Assembly (NCBI GenBank): GCA_022826565.1
Contig: JAJDUP010000026.1
Span: forward strand, 62,001 to 126,000
Direction: 5' to 3'
Source: Gemmatimonadota bacterium
GTDB lineage: Bacteria > Gemmatimonadota > Gemmatimonadetes > Longimicrobiales > Gaopeijiaceae
Length of the DNA stretch: 64,000 nt
Of this stretch, positions 27,577-37,600 are shown piece after piece. How positions within the stretch are numbered: the stretch's first letter is position 1; every line of letters starts with the position of its first letter. A model generated the notes under the pieces. The model was not told the origin of the DNA and searched no databases. It worked only from the letters and a program-made list of their open reading frames with translations. Both the position numbers and the translations under genes were made by a program.

Positions 27577-27963
27577 ATGGCACAGCTCACCACCATTCAC
27601 ACCGACGGCGCGCCTGGCGCCCTGGGTCCCTACTCGCAGGCCATAGTCACTGACGGCTGGATTTTCGCTTCAGGCCAGATCGCGATCGACCCCGCTACCG
27701 GCGACCTCGTGGACGGAGACGTGAGTGAACAGGCGGACCAGGTGCTGCGGAACCTCGCCGCGGTGCTCGACGCCGCGGGCGGCAGCTTGCAGACGGTGGT
27801 GAAGACGACGGTCTTCCTGTCGGACATGGGACTTTTCGCCGACATGAACGCGGTCTACGCGCGCCACTTCGGAGATCACCGGCCCGCAAGGGCGACAGTG
27901 GGAGTCGGCGGGCTGCCGCAGGGCGTCGATGTCGAGATCGAGGTAGTCGCCAGGGTCGGGTAG
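27577..27963 (+). CDS. ridA: RidA-family reactive enamine/imine deaminase
   Basis: A 128-residue RidA/YjgF protein with all family marks: GPYSQAIVTDGWIFASGQ, the AVLDAAGGSLQTVVKTTVFL helix, and the late RPARATVGVGGLPQGVDVE with the conserved arginine. It hydrolyses toxic enamines and imines released by PLP enzymes, which fits the PLP enzyme two genes upstream, although the genes are not tightly coupled. ATG 27577 follows CGGAGA. A terminator begins in its stop codon. Confidence 0.94.
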   Translation: MAQLTTIHTDGAPGALGPYSQAIVTDGWIFASGQIAIDPATGDLVDGDVSEQADQVLRNLAAVLDAAGGSLQTVVKTTVFLSDMGLFADMNAVYARHFGDHRPARATVGVGGLPQGVDVEIEVVARVG

Positions 27964-28010
27964 ACTGCGGCCCGGAACCGGCATCGTCCACCCGCGCCGC
28001 AGTCGTTTTC
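27963..28010 (+). terminator. Rho-independent terminator after ridA
   Basis: GACTGCGGC (27963-27971) pairs with GCCGCAGTC (27996-28004), with CCGG/CCGG pairing inside the loop, and GTTTTC follows. The stem starts in the last base of the ridA stop. Confidence 0.65.
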
Positions 28011-28272
28011 CAGGTTCCGCGCCGCCCGCACCGGTCTGCGGCATTGGACTCGCTTGACATCAAACGGGTCTGGCGCAAGTATGTCTATTGGTCCCTTGCG
28101 TACCGGCAGGGGCGGGGTCCATGTGCCCCGTACCGTACCGGTGCGCTTGCGTTTTCTGCTTTTGCGGCAGAGCGGCGGACCTGAAATGAAGTGCTGGCCC
28201 TAGCCGGGAACGTCCCGGTGCAAATAGCAGGGTGTGTCGAAGTCCAGTCACTCGAAAAGGAGAGGACAACTC
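27964..28272 (+). other. Intergenic leader of the susCD operon
   Basis: This 309-base spacer holds the ridA terminator, a TTGACA-type promoter candidate (28054-28082), a GC hairpin (CCGGGA 28204-28209 with TCCCGG 28213-28218) in the presumed leader, and the AAGGAGAGG ribosome site near 28257. No small gene was recognised. The leader of roughly 180 bases leaves room for RNA-level control, but it matches no riboswitch known to me. Confidence 0.5.
28054..28082 (+). promoter_or_regulatory. Candidate promoter of the SusC/SusD operon
   Basis: TTGACA (28054-28059) is a perfect -35 box. The best -10 at 17-base spacing is AAGTAT (28077-28082), which is weak and could suit an activated promoter. Confidence 0.4.
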
Positions 28273-31200
28273 ATGACACGTAACTGGTTAGCAGTAAGCC
28301 TCAGGAATGGGGCAGGAGGGCTTTGCCTGGCCTTGATGGCCGGCCTTGCCTTCGCCTCCGCGGCGGAAGCCCAGACAGGGACCGTCACGGGGCAAGTAAC
28401 CGACGCCGCGTCGGGCCGGCCGCTTGAGTCGGCCCAGGTGTACATCGAGGGCACGGCGCTCGGCACGCTCACCAACAGCACGGGCCGCTATCTCTTCGTG
28501 AACGCGCCGGCGGGTGAGCACACGGTAATCGCCGAACTGGTCGGCTACAGAGCCGGCTCGCAGACGGTAACCGTCACCGCGGGCGCAACCTCGACTGCGG
28601 ACTTCGGCCTCACCGTCACCGCGATCGCGCTGGACCAGATCGTCGTGACGGGGACCGGTGTGGCGACCGAGAAGAAGCGGCTCGGGAACTCGATCGCGAC
28701 GGTGGACGTTTCCGGCCTGCAGGACAAGCCGATCACCAGCTTCAGCGACGTGCTCCAGGGCCGTGAGCCCGGCGTCGTTGGTCTGCCAGGCGCCGGAGAT
28801 ACCGGATCGAGCGGCCGGATTCGCATTCGGGGCTCCGCATCGCTCTCACAGTCCAACGAGCCGATCATCTATCTGGATGGCGTGCGCATCGACCGCGGCG
28901 GCGGCGGCGGCTGGGGTGCGGCCCAGGCGGCCACGCGCCGGTTCGACGACATCGACCCGAACTCCATCGAGCGGATCGAGATCCTCAAGGGCGCGGCCGC
29001 GGCGACGCTGTACGGCACGGAGGCGTCGAACGGGGTGATCCAGATCTTCACGAAGCGTGGTCAGCAGGGCGCGCCGCGCTGGACCTTCCAGACGGACCAG
29101 ACCGCGGTCACGTCGCCCAACGACCGGTTCATCCCGCACGCCGACTTCCCCCGGACTGCGGAGGAAGTGGCGCGGATGCAGCACCGCTGGGGTGTTTCGC
29201 TGCAGCCCTACGAGGTGTACGAGGTCGACTACATGAGCGAGCTCTACAACACGGGCTTCGCGCAGACGTATTCCGGCTCGGTGTCAGGTGGCGGCGATCT
29301 GATCACCTACTTCGCCTCCGGCCGCTACCACAGCGAAAACGGCCCGTTCAGCAAGCTGGAAGGCGTCTTTGCCGATGGCGGTAGCCTTGGCAACGAGGAC
29401 ACGATCAGGCGGCGTCAGGGCACCATGAACCTGAACGTCTTCCCGTTCGACAATCTGCGTCTGCGGATCACTGGTCTGTACTCCGAGTTGAACCAGACTC
29501 GCCTCAGGGGCGGGAACAACATCTATGGCGTCTTTTCGCTCGGACTGATGGGACAGTTGCGGCTGGCCGACGACAACAACAGGTACGGAAGCCTGGCCTT
29601 TGCCACGTTGCGCGAGACGGGCGAGGCGCAGGTCACCGAGGATGTCGAGCACTTCGCCGGCAGCGTAAACGCCAACTGGACGATCACGGATGCCGTCGTT
29701 TTTGATGGCACCTTCGGCGTCGACGTCACGAACGGCACCAATGTTTCGTTCTATCCGTTCGGTTGGAACGTGGACCAATTCTCGGTCTACAACTCATCGG
29801 GGATCCGCTGGTTCGGCGACCGGAACAACCGGGAAGTCACCGGCGACTTCAAGCTCTCCTACGATGCCGAGTTCGGCGACAACATCAGCAGCCAGTTCCT
29901 GGCCGGTGGACAGGGCTTCCTCAGCCAGAACGTCTACCATGGCGGCAACGGACAGACGTTCCCCGGTCCGGGACTCGAAGTCGCGAGCGCCGGGGCCAAC
30001 CAGTCCACTTCCGAGAGCTGGAGCCGTGTGGTCAACACGGGGGTGTACTTCCAGGAGCAGGTCGGCTGGCAGGATTGGGCGTTCCTGACCGTAGGGGCGC
30101 GCTTCGACGCGAACAGCGCCTTCGGCTCGGACTTCGAGACCGCGACCTATCCCAAGGCGGCGATTTCGGTGATTCCCACCGACCTGTTCGATTGGGAAAG
30201 CGAAACGCTCTCCACATTCCGGGTCCGCGCGGCCTGGGGGCAGTCGGGTCTGCAGCCCGGTGCCTTCGACAAGTTCACGACATTCTCGCCGAGGCCAGCC
30301 GAGGTGGGTGCCGGACTTGCACCCGCGAACCTCGGAAACCAGGCGCTCCGGCCCGAGATCTCCAACGAGATCGAGTTCGGTGCCGAGTTCGGACTCTTGA
30401 ACGACCGGGTCGGTGTCGACGTCACGTACTGGAATCGTTCCACCACCGACGCCCTGGTCGCTCGTCAGTTCCCGGTCACCGGAGGCTTCACCAGAACGCA
30501 GCTGGACAACATCGGCCAGATCGACGCCACCGGTGTCGAGCTTGCGGTCAACGGGTCGGTTTACAACAGCGAAAACCTGTCGATCAACGTCTTCGCGAAC
30601 ACTGCGTATATCGACGAGATCGTTACCGACCTGGGCGGCGCGCCGCCGCTGAAAACGGGTGGTTCGTACCCGCGCTATCGCAACTTCCTCAAGGAAGGCT
30701 ATGCGCCGGGCTCGTTCTTCGGGGCGATCCTCGATCCGAACATGGCCATCCCGCTCGACCTTAACCGCAATTGCTCGGAGCCGAGTCGGGCCGAAGCGCT
30801 CGAGTTCTTCAGCGTCGCCCGGAATCCGTCCTCCTTCGAGGTGATTCCCGTAGGGTGCGCCGGAGGTTCGGCCGAGTATCTGGACTCCTACATCGGGAAG
30901 CCGACACCCGACTTCGCGGGTTCCTACGGATTCGACATGACCTTCATGGGCAACTTCGAACTCTCCACGAACTTCGAGTACCGGGCCGGCAACTATCACA
31001 CCCAGGATCTGACGGGTGCGTTCCGGCAGGCGAACGCGGTGATCGGGCGCAATGTGCCGGGCACCGCCCGGGTCGCGTCGATCATGCAGAACCCGGCGTC
31101 CACGGCCGAGCAGCGGCTTGAGGCGGCGCTGGAGTGGGCCAGGGAATACCGTGCACTGGCCCCGATGTCCGGCATGAACCAGATCTGGACTTCGGACTTC

Positions 31201-31464
31201 ATCCGGTTGCGCGAGATCTCGCTGTCCTACCGGGTGCCCTCGGACATGATCGAGGGACTGGGTCTCGACAACGCTACGATCACCTTCGGCGGCCGCAATG
31301 TGAAGCTGTGGATGTTCGGTGACTACCGGGGAATCGACCCGGAGATCAACCCGTCCGCCAACTGCACGGGCGGGGGTGTGAACTGCAACTTCCTCACCGG
31401 AACTGAAGCGTTCGGTGTGCCCATCCCGCGGCGGTTCGCTATTTCCGCGCGCATCGGCTTCTAA
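28273..31464 (+). CDS. SusC/RagA-like TonB-linked outer-membrane transporter
   Basis: The 1063-residue protein has a signal peptide (to about residue 33, ASAAEAQ), a carboxypeptidase-regulatory-like domain (TGTVTGQVTDAASGRPLE, about 35-110), the plug domain (GSSGRIRIRGSASLSQSNEP), and a 22-strand-type barrel ending in an aromatic C-terminal residue (SARIGF). With the SusD-like lipoprotein 18 bases downstream it forms a lidded importer for glycans, peptides or similar large nutrients, driven by TonB. ATG 28273 follows AAGGAGAGG; the frame is open from 28234. The substrate is not indicated: no glycoside hydrolase of known specificity is adjacent. Confidence 0.93.
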   Translation: MTRNWLAVSLRNGAGGLCLALMAGLAFASAAEAQTGTVTGQVTDAASGRPLESAQVYIEGTALGTLTNSTGRYLFVNAPAGEHTVIAELVGYRAGSQTVTVTAGATSTADFGLTVTAIALDQIVVTGTGVATEKKRLGNSIATVDVSGLQDKPITSFSDVLQGREPGVVGLPGAGDTGSSGRIRIRGSASLSQSNEPIIYLDGVRIDRGGGGGWGAAQAATRRFDDIDPNSIERIEILKGAAAATLYGTEASNGVIQIFTKRGQQGAPRWTFQTDQTAVTSPNDRFIPHADFPRTAEEVARMQHRWGVSLQPYEVYEVDYMSELYNTGFAQTYSGSVSGGGDLITYFASGRYHSENGPFSKLEGVFADGGSLGNEDTIRRRQGTMNLNVFPFDNLRLRITGLYSELNQTRLRGGNNIYGVFSLGLMGQLRLADDNNRYGSLAFATLRETGEAQVTEDVEHFAGSVNANWTITDAVVFDGTFGVDVTNGTNVSFYPFGWNVDQFSVYNSSGIRWFGDRNNREVTGDFKLSYDAEFGDNISSQFLAGGQGFLSQNVYHGGNGQTFPGPGLEVASAGANQSTSESWSRVVNTGVYFQEQVGWQDWAFLTVGARFDANSAFGSDFETATYPKAAISVIPTDLFDWESETLSTFRVRAAWGQSGLQPGAFDKFTTFSPRPAEVGAGLAPANLGNQALRPEISNEIEFGAEFGLLNDRVGVDVTYWNRSTTDALVARQFPVTGGFTRTQLDNIGQIDATGVELAVNGSVYNSENLSINVFANTAYIDEIVTDLGGAPPLKTGGSYPRYRNFLKEGYAPGSFFGAILDPNMAIPLDLNRNCSEPSRAEALEFFSVARNPSSFEVIPVGCAGGSAEYLDSYIGKPTPDFAGSYGFDMTFMGNFELSTNFEYRAGNYHTQDLTGAFRQANAVIGRNVPGTARVASIMQNPASTAEQRLEAALEWAREYRALAPMSGMNQIWTSDFIRLREISLSYRVPSDMIEGLGLDNATITFGGRNVKLWMFGDYRGIDPEINPSANCTGGGVNCNFLTGTEAFGVPIPRRFAISARIGF

Positions 31465-31482
31465 GAGGGGAGACCAAGCAAA

Positions 31483-32805
31483 ATGACAAGCAAGATTTCA
31501 AGGTCGATCCTGACCGTGTGCGGAATCGCGCTCCTCGGGGCGTGCGACATTCTGGAGGTCGACAACCCCAACGCGCTGGTGCAGGAAGACATCGAGAAGG
31601 TCGAAGCCGCATCCGCGGCCGTGAACGGTGCCCAGGCGCTGACCGCCAGCGGCATCGGGGGCATTTATGCTCCGTTCTCCACGGTGGGTGACGAGATCAC
31701 CTGGATCGGATCGCGCGACGCGTGGAACGAGCTCGATCAGGGCACACCCGACAATCCGGGCAACGAGTTTGCCGACGGAGCATTCCCGGGCATTGCCCAG
31801 GCCAGATGGATGACCAACTTCGCCGTGAGCCTGGTGGAGGGCCATGTGTCGGAGAACGCCGGAAACGCGGCGTTGCAAGGCCACCTTGCGCGCGCGAACC
31901 TCTACGCGGGCGTGGCGTATTCGGCCATCGCACAGATGTTCGACGACTTCGCCTTCAGCGACCGCACCGAGCCCGGTCCCCTCATCGGTCCTGCCAACAT
32001 GGTCCAGGTCTTCGACCAGGCAATCGCCTACTTCAGCGCGGCCATGGCCGGCGGTGGAGAGACGGCCATGAGGGCGCAGGCGGCGAGAGCCCAGGCCCAT
32101 CATCAGAAGGCGATCTGGGGATTGCTGAATCCGCCCGGGTCCACTCCCGGCAATCCGCTGATCAACGACTCCAACGCTAACAGTGATGCAGCCGCGGTTC
32201 TCGGCTCGGTGGCCGGGACCGATTGGGCCTACCGATTCGGGTATTCGAGTGCGACCGTCAGCAACAATCTGTCGTGGCAGGTCAATCAGCGCGGCGAACT
32301 CCAGATCGGGCCGGAGTACGCCACGCAGAGCGAATCTGATCCGACGGACATTACGGGCCACAACCTCATGGATCCCATCGAGGGTGCTCTGGATACTCGC
32401 TACATGGCGAACGTGACGGAGTTTCTCGGTGGCGAGGGATACTCGCCCTTGACGGTTGTGAGTGAACGCGGCCTGCGGCTCATTCTGGCCGAGTCGGCGC
32501 TTGCGGGCGGCGACATGGGAGCTTTCACGGACCACATCAACATGATCCGCGAAGGGCTCGATGGCCTCACCGCCTACTCGGGCCAGATTCCCGCGAGCGA
32601 CATGCTCCAGCATGAGCGGCGGGTGAATCTGTTCCTGCAGTACAAGCGGCTGCAGGACCACTATCGGTTCGGAACGACCAGCATGAACTGGCTCGCCGGT
32701 TCGAAGGCGGCATCGACCCCAGGGACGATGTTGCCGATCACCAGGATCGAGATCCTGGCAAACTGTCACCATCCGGATAACGCCCTCCACCCCTGCTCGA
32801 ACTAG
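31483..32805 (+). CDS. SusD/RagB-like substrate-binding lipoprotein
   Basis: The 440-residue product has a lipobox (IALLGAC, lipidated C21) and the SusD-type start (DILEVDNPNALVQEDIEK). Helical repeats follow (GHLARANLYAGVAYSAIAQM) and the C-terminal segment has the usual LLPITRIEILAN-like end (MLPITRIEILANCHH). It should cap the SusC barrel encoded just upstream. It belongs to the RagB/SusD type common in Gemmatimonadota rather than the starch-specific Bacteroides protein. Confidence 0.9.
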   Translation: MTSKISRSILTVCGIALLGACDILEVDNPNALVQEDIEKVEAASAAVNGAQALTASGIGGIYAPFSTVGDEITWIGSRDAWNELDQGTPDNPGNEFADGAFPGIAQARWMTNFAVSLVEGHVSENAGNAALQGHLARANLYAGVAYSAIAQMFDDFAFSDRTEPGPLIGPANMVQVFDQAIAYFSAAMAGGGETAMRAQAARAQAHHQKAIWGLLNPPGSTPGNPLINDSNANSDAAAVLGSVAGTDWAYRFGYSSATVSNNLSWQVNQRGELQIGPEYATQSESDPTDITGHNLMDPIEGALDTRYMANVTEFLGGEGYSPLTVVSERGLRLILAESALAGGDMGAFTDHINMIREGLDGLTAYSGQIPASDMLQHERRVNLFLQYKRLQDHYRFGTTSMNWLAGSKAASTPGTMLPITRIEILANCHHPDNALHPCSN

Positions 32806-32849
32806 AGGGCGATTAGCAAGGAACGACAGCCGACATTCGAGGCTGCTCG

Positions 32850-32884
32850 GACGGGGCCCGGGGGCTTGGCTCCCGGGCCCCGTC
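32850..32884 (+). promoter_or_regulatory. Very stable intercistronic hairpin after susD
   Basis: A perfect 13-bp stem (GACGGGGCCCGGG at 32850-32862 with its complement at 32872-32884) and a 9-base loop lie between susD and the next lipoprotein gene. No T-run follows, so it is more likely an mRNA-stabilising or partial-attenuation hairpin than a full terminator. Confidence 0.6.
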
Positions 32885-32912
32885 GCAGCACACTGAGTGG
32901 AGTGACTGGAAA

Positions 32913-33347
32913 ATGACGAGACTGTTGGTTTCGGCAGGTCTGTCGCTGCTCCTGGCGCTACCGATGGCAAGTTGCGACTGGCTGGACGACCCGAGCCCCG
33001 AGATCGCCCGGGTAATGATAGACAGCGACGACGAGTCGCTGATGCTCATCACGTCGACCCAGTTCTTCCAGACGACCAACGAAGTCGGAGAGGTCGGCGT
33101 TCAGGTCTTCGATTCGGACACCACGTTTACTTCCTTTCCGTTCGATCAGAGCTGGGACATCAGCGAAGAGCAGCGCTTCCTGCTGATGGGGTTCCCGGCG
33201 GACTCGGGCGCTGTTACCGTTCGCCTGAGGGTCCTCATCGATGGCGACACCGACTACGACAAAACGGTGACGGTACTCATCGACGAACCCGTCCGCTACA
33301 TCTATCTCTTCAACCAGCAGATCATTCAGGACTTCGTGTTGCTCTGA
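32913..33347 (+). CDS. Small lipoprotein of unknown function
   Basis: The 144-residue product has a lipobox (LPMASC, C21). The mature part is acidic and beta-rich (VGVQVFDSDTTFTSFPF, VTVRLRVLIDGDTDYDKTV), suggesting a small immunoglobulin-like fold. No family was recognised. It follows the susD hairpin by 28 bases and may be an accessory subunit of the SusCD system. The next gene starts three bases after its stop. Confidence 0.68.
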   Translation: MTRLLVSAGLSLLLALPMASCDWLDDPSPEIARVMIDSDDESLMLITSTQFFQTTNEVGEVGVQVFDSDTTFTSFPFDQSWDISEEQRFLLMGFPADSGAVTVRLRVLIDGDTDYDKTVTVLIDEPVRYIYLFNQQIIQDFVLL

Positions 33348-33350
33348 GCC

Positions 33351-33854
33351 ATGGATTCAGCGATTCGACTTCGGCGCCTTGCATCCGCAGTAGTTGCAGC
33401 GGCGGCGCTCTGGTTTGCCGGCGGCTGCTATACGTTCGCGGCGGTGCAGGGAGATCCGACGGTAGGAACCGATGTCAGGGCCACCGTCACCGACGAGGAA
33501 GCGCTCAAGCTCAGCAGTCAGACCGGACAGCTTTCCCGGACACTGGATGGACGGCTCGTCGGCGTCACGGACGACTCGGTGTTCGTATCCGTGGTGACCT
33601 TCAGAGCCGTGTCCGAGGTGTCCGGATCACGTCAGTTCCGGCAGTCGCTGGTCATACCGCGGAGTGGCCTCGAGGCATTGGAGACACGCGAGCTATCCGT
33701 GATGCGGAGCACATTGGTGGGCGCCCTGGCTGCGACAGGTGTCGCGCTCGTCATCAACCAGGTCGTGGCCGGTGGGTCCAGGGACGACATAGACGGTCCC
33801 GACCTGCCCACCGGTGCACTGGTCCCCATCATCCGCATCCCGATCAGCAGGTAG
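33351..33854 (+). CDS. Lipoprotein-like protein of unknown function
   Basis: The 167-residue product has a lipobox-like end of its signal sequence (LWFAGGC, C26). The middle part is beta-rich (LDGRLVGVTDDSVFVSVVTF) and a hydrophobic helix lies near residues 120-140 (STLVGALAATGVALVINQVV). That arrangement, a small beta domain followed by a helix with a proline-rich end, recurs in uncharacterised Gemmatimonadota lipoproteins, but I cannot name a family. It is probably cotranscribed with the lipoprotein three bases upstream. Confidence 0.65.
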   Translation: MDSAIRLRRLASAVVAAAALWFAGGCYTFAAVQGDPTVGTDVRATVTDEEALKLSSQTGQLSRTLDGRLVGVTDDSVFVSVVTFRAVSEVSGSRQFRQSLVIPRSGLEALETRELSVMRSTLVGALAATGVALVINQVVAGGSRDDIDGPDLPTGALVPIIRIPISR

Positions 33855-34048
33855 CAGGGGGCTGTAGAGCCCTGTGCCGGGTAGCCGGTCGCGCAGGATT
33901 GCCAATTGTCCCATCGAGCCATTCCATCGCCCACCCTCAGGGACCATCGTTGGCGGCGACCGTCCTGGCGCTTCGGTCCATTGCCGAAAGCGCCTTGACC
34001 TGCCGATTACGATGTGATATGCTGCCCGCCAGGGTGACGGAGGGGAAG

Positions 34049-34531
34049 ATGACCGGAACAGATCTCGGCATGGCGGTGGGGTTCGCTACCCTCGCATCGT
34101 TCATGATCGCCCTTTTTCGGCTGATGAAGGTCGAGGCGCGAGAGCTTCGCCAGGAGTTCAAGACTCTGCGCGAAAACGACCTCATGCACATCAGCGTGCG
34201 ACTCGGCGATCTGAGGGCCGACATTGACGCCCGGTTCGGGGATCTGCGCGCCGACATGGACACGCGGTTCGGCGAAATGAATGCCCGTTTCGGCGACCTC
34301 AAGGATGGCATGGACGCGCGATTGGGCGAAGCGACCACAACGTTGCACGACAGGATCGACCGGGTCGACGGGCGGATCACCGTGGTGGAAGCTCGCCTTG
34401 GGGAGCAGATCGAGAGTGTCCGGCAGGATGTGCGGGACGTGAGGCACGACGTTCGGGAGGTGCGGCAGGAAGTGCGCGGAATGCGGTCGGAGTTGCGGGG
34501 GGTCATTGACGGGCTGAAACGGGCGAGCTGA
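34049..34531 (+). CDS. Membrane-anchored coiled-coil repeat protein
   Basis: The 160-residue protein has one N-terminal membrane helix (about 5-22, LGMAVGFATLASFMIALF), then a long coiled coil. The repeats mix 11-residue units (LGDLRADIDAR, FGDLRADMDTR, FGDLKDGMDAR) with heptads (VRDVRHD, VREVRQE). The DNA repeats too. Similar short anchored coiled coils occur in many bacteria without a known role; scaffolding or filament formation is possible. ATG 34049 is chosen because a near-perfect GGAGGGG site precedes it; the open frame extends far upstream as a shadow. Confidence 0.75.
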   Translation: MTGTDLGMAVGFATLASFMIALFRLMKVEARELRQEFKTLRENDLMHISVRLGDLRADIDARFGDLRADMDTRFGEMNARFGDLKDGMDARLGEATTTLHDRIDRVDGRITVVEARLGEQIESVRQDVRDVRHDVREVRQEVRGMRSELRGVIDGLKRAS

Positions 34532-34672
34532 CCCGGCGGCAACGGGAGGGACCCGCGCAGTTCTTGATCCACCCGTTTCGCGGGTCTATGGTTCACGGCA
34601 CACAGTCCCCGCGCAGGCTCTGCGTCGGGGCTTCGTTTCCACCGTTTTTCCGTGCATAGGAGAAGTCGCCAA

Positions 34673-37600
34673 ATGCGGCATCCGTACCGTTTCGTACCTG
34701 TGGCCGCCCTGGCCGCATCCATTCTCGCGGCCACTGCCCAGAACCCCGCCCCCGCACATGCCCAGGAAGCCTACGACGAAGCCCTCTGGGGCTCCCTCGA
34801 ATGGCGCAACGTCGGTCCGCCCCGGGGTGGCCGCTCGATCGCCGCGGCGGGCTCGGACGCCCGCCCCTTCGAGTACTTCATGGGCACGACCGGCGGCGGA
34901 CTGTGGAAGACCACCGACGGTGGCCTGAACTGGGATCCGGTTACCGACGGGCAGATGAACAGCGCCTCGATCGGCGCGGTGCAGGTCTGCGAGAGCAACC
35001 CCGACATCGTCTACATGGGGACCGGGGAGACGCAGATTCGCGGCAACATCCAGCAGGGCGACGGGGCCTACAAGTCGACCGATGCCGGCGAGACCTGGGA
35101 GCATATCGGACTGACCGAAACGCAGAACATCGCGCGCATCCGCATCCACCCCGAGAACTGCGACATCGCCTGGGTCGCCGCCTTCGGGAAGCACTCCGCC
35201 GACAACCCCGAGCGGGGCATCTTCAAGACCACCGACGGCGGGCAGACCTGGCGCAATGTGCTGTACAAGAGCGACGGGGCGGGCGGCGTGGACATCAGCA
35301 TCGACGTAACGAACCCCGACGTCATCTACGCGGCGATCTGGGAGGCGTGGCGGCGCTCCTGGGGCATGTCGTCGGGCGGCGAGGACAGTGGGCTGTACAA
35401 GTCGACCGACGGCGGCGAGAGCTGGACCGAGATCACCGGCAACATCGGCCTGGCTGACGGGCCGGTCGGCAAGATCGGGGTGGCCGTCTCGCCGGCGAAT
35501 CCGAACCGCGTCTGGGCGCTGATCGAGCACGAGCCCGACGGGGGCGTGTGGCGCTCCGACGACGCGGGCGCGACCTGGGAACGCGTGAACGAGGAGCGCA
35601 AGCTCAGGCAGCGCGCCTTCTACTACACGCGCATCTACGCCGATCCGAACGATGAAGACGTGATGTACGCCCTCAACACGGGGCTCTACCGGTCGCGTGA
35701 CGGCGGCGAGACCTTCCCGCGCGGCATCCAGGTGCCGCACGGCGACAACCACGATCTATGGATCGCCCCAAGCGACTCGGACCGAATGATCAACGCCAAC
35801 GACGGCGGCGCCAACGTCACCATGAACGGCGGCGCATCGTGGACCGACCAGGATTACTCCACCGCCCAGTTCTACCGGGTGATCACTACCGAGCACACGC
35901 CGTACCACATCTGCGGCGGGCAGCAGGACAACTCGACTGCGTGCATTCCCGTGCGCGGCTGGAACCAGATGTCGGCCCGCGGACCGGGCAACCGTGCGTG
36001 GTACTACGCCGTCGGCGGGTGCGAGAGCGGTTACGTGGCCCCCAACCCGATCAACCTCGACGTCTTCTACGCGGGCTGCTACGGCGGCGCGCTGTCCCGC
36101 TTCGACATGAAGACGGGGGCGACCCGAGCCGTCAACGTCTGGCCCGAGAACCCCATGGGGCAGTCGTCGGAGGACCTCATCGAGAGGGTGCAATGGACCT
36201 TCCCGATCGTCTTCTCGCACCACGACCCCGACGTACTCTACACCGGTACGCAGAAGGTCTGGAAGACGACGAACGAGGGACAGAGCTGGGAGCAGCTCAG
36301 CCCGGACCTGACCCGCGCCGACGCGATGACCATGGGCCCCTCGGGCGGCCCGATCACCAAGGACCAGACGGGCGTGGAGACCTACGCCACAGTCTTCGCG
36401 ATCGCGCCTTCGTACCATGATGCCGAGGTCATCTGGGCCGGCTCGGACGACGGCCTCGTGCACGTGACCCGTGACGGCGGCCTCAACTGGGCCAACGTCA
36501 CACCCCCCGACGCACCCGATTTCGTGCGCATCAACACCATCGACGCCTCCCCGACCACGCCGGGCAAGGCGTACGTTTCGGGTATCCGCTACCTGGTCGA
36601 CGACGACCGCGCGCCCTACATCTGGAAGACCGACGACTATGGGCAGTCCTGGACGAAGATCGTCGGCGGGATCCCCGGGGACGACTTCATCCGCGCCACC
36701 CGCGAGGATCCGCAGCGCCCCGGGCTACTCTACGCCGCCTCCGAGCGAACCGTGTACGTCTCCTTCGACGACGGCGCCCGCTGGCAGCCCCTGTCGCTGA
36801 ACCTGCCCGTGGTCCAGGTCTCGGACCTCGTGGTAGAGGAGAACGACGTGGTGATCGCCACCCACGGCCGCTCCTTCTGGGTCCTCGAGAACATCGGGCC
36901 GCTGCGCCAGCTGAGCGATGAGGTTGCCGCCGCCGGCGTGTGGCTCTACGAGCCCACCGATCCGGTCCGCGGGGTCGATTTCGGGGCCGAGTTCCAGTAC
37001 TACCTGGCCGAAGACGCCGAGAGCGTCGCTTTCGAGGTCATGGACGCCGCCGGCGACGTGATCCGCACCTGGGAGGCCGTCGCGGGCGACGAGGAGGAAG
37101 AGGAGGAGGAGAATCCCTTCGCCGCGTTCTTTGGAGGTGGGGGGGGAGGTGGCCCGTCGGTCGAGCAGGGAGCCCATTCGTTCCGCTGGGACATGCGGTA
37201 TCCGTCCTGGACGGATTTCGAGGGACGGATCATGTGGGCCGCGCGTCCCATGGGTCCCACAGCTGTCCCGGGCACCTACACCGTGCGGATGACGGTCGAT
37301 GGCGGCCCCCCCCAGGCGCGGGACTTCGACATCCGGATCAACCCCAATCTCGAAGGGGTCACCGTGGCCGATCTGCGCGAGCGGTTCGAGCTGGCGATCC
37401 AGATCCGCGACCGGGTCTCGGAGGCCAACGAGGCCGTGATCAAGGTGCGGGACATCTACAGCCAGATCGACGAGCGCCTCGAACAGACCGACGACGACGA
37501 GGTCGAGACCCAGTCGGTCGTCGTTGAGGAGAACCTGGGGGTGGTGGAGGCCGAGATCTACCAGGTCCAGAACCAGAGCAACCAGGACCCGCTGAACTAC

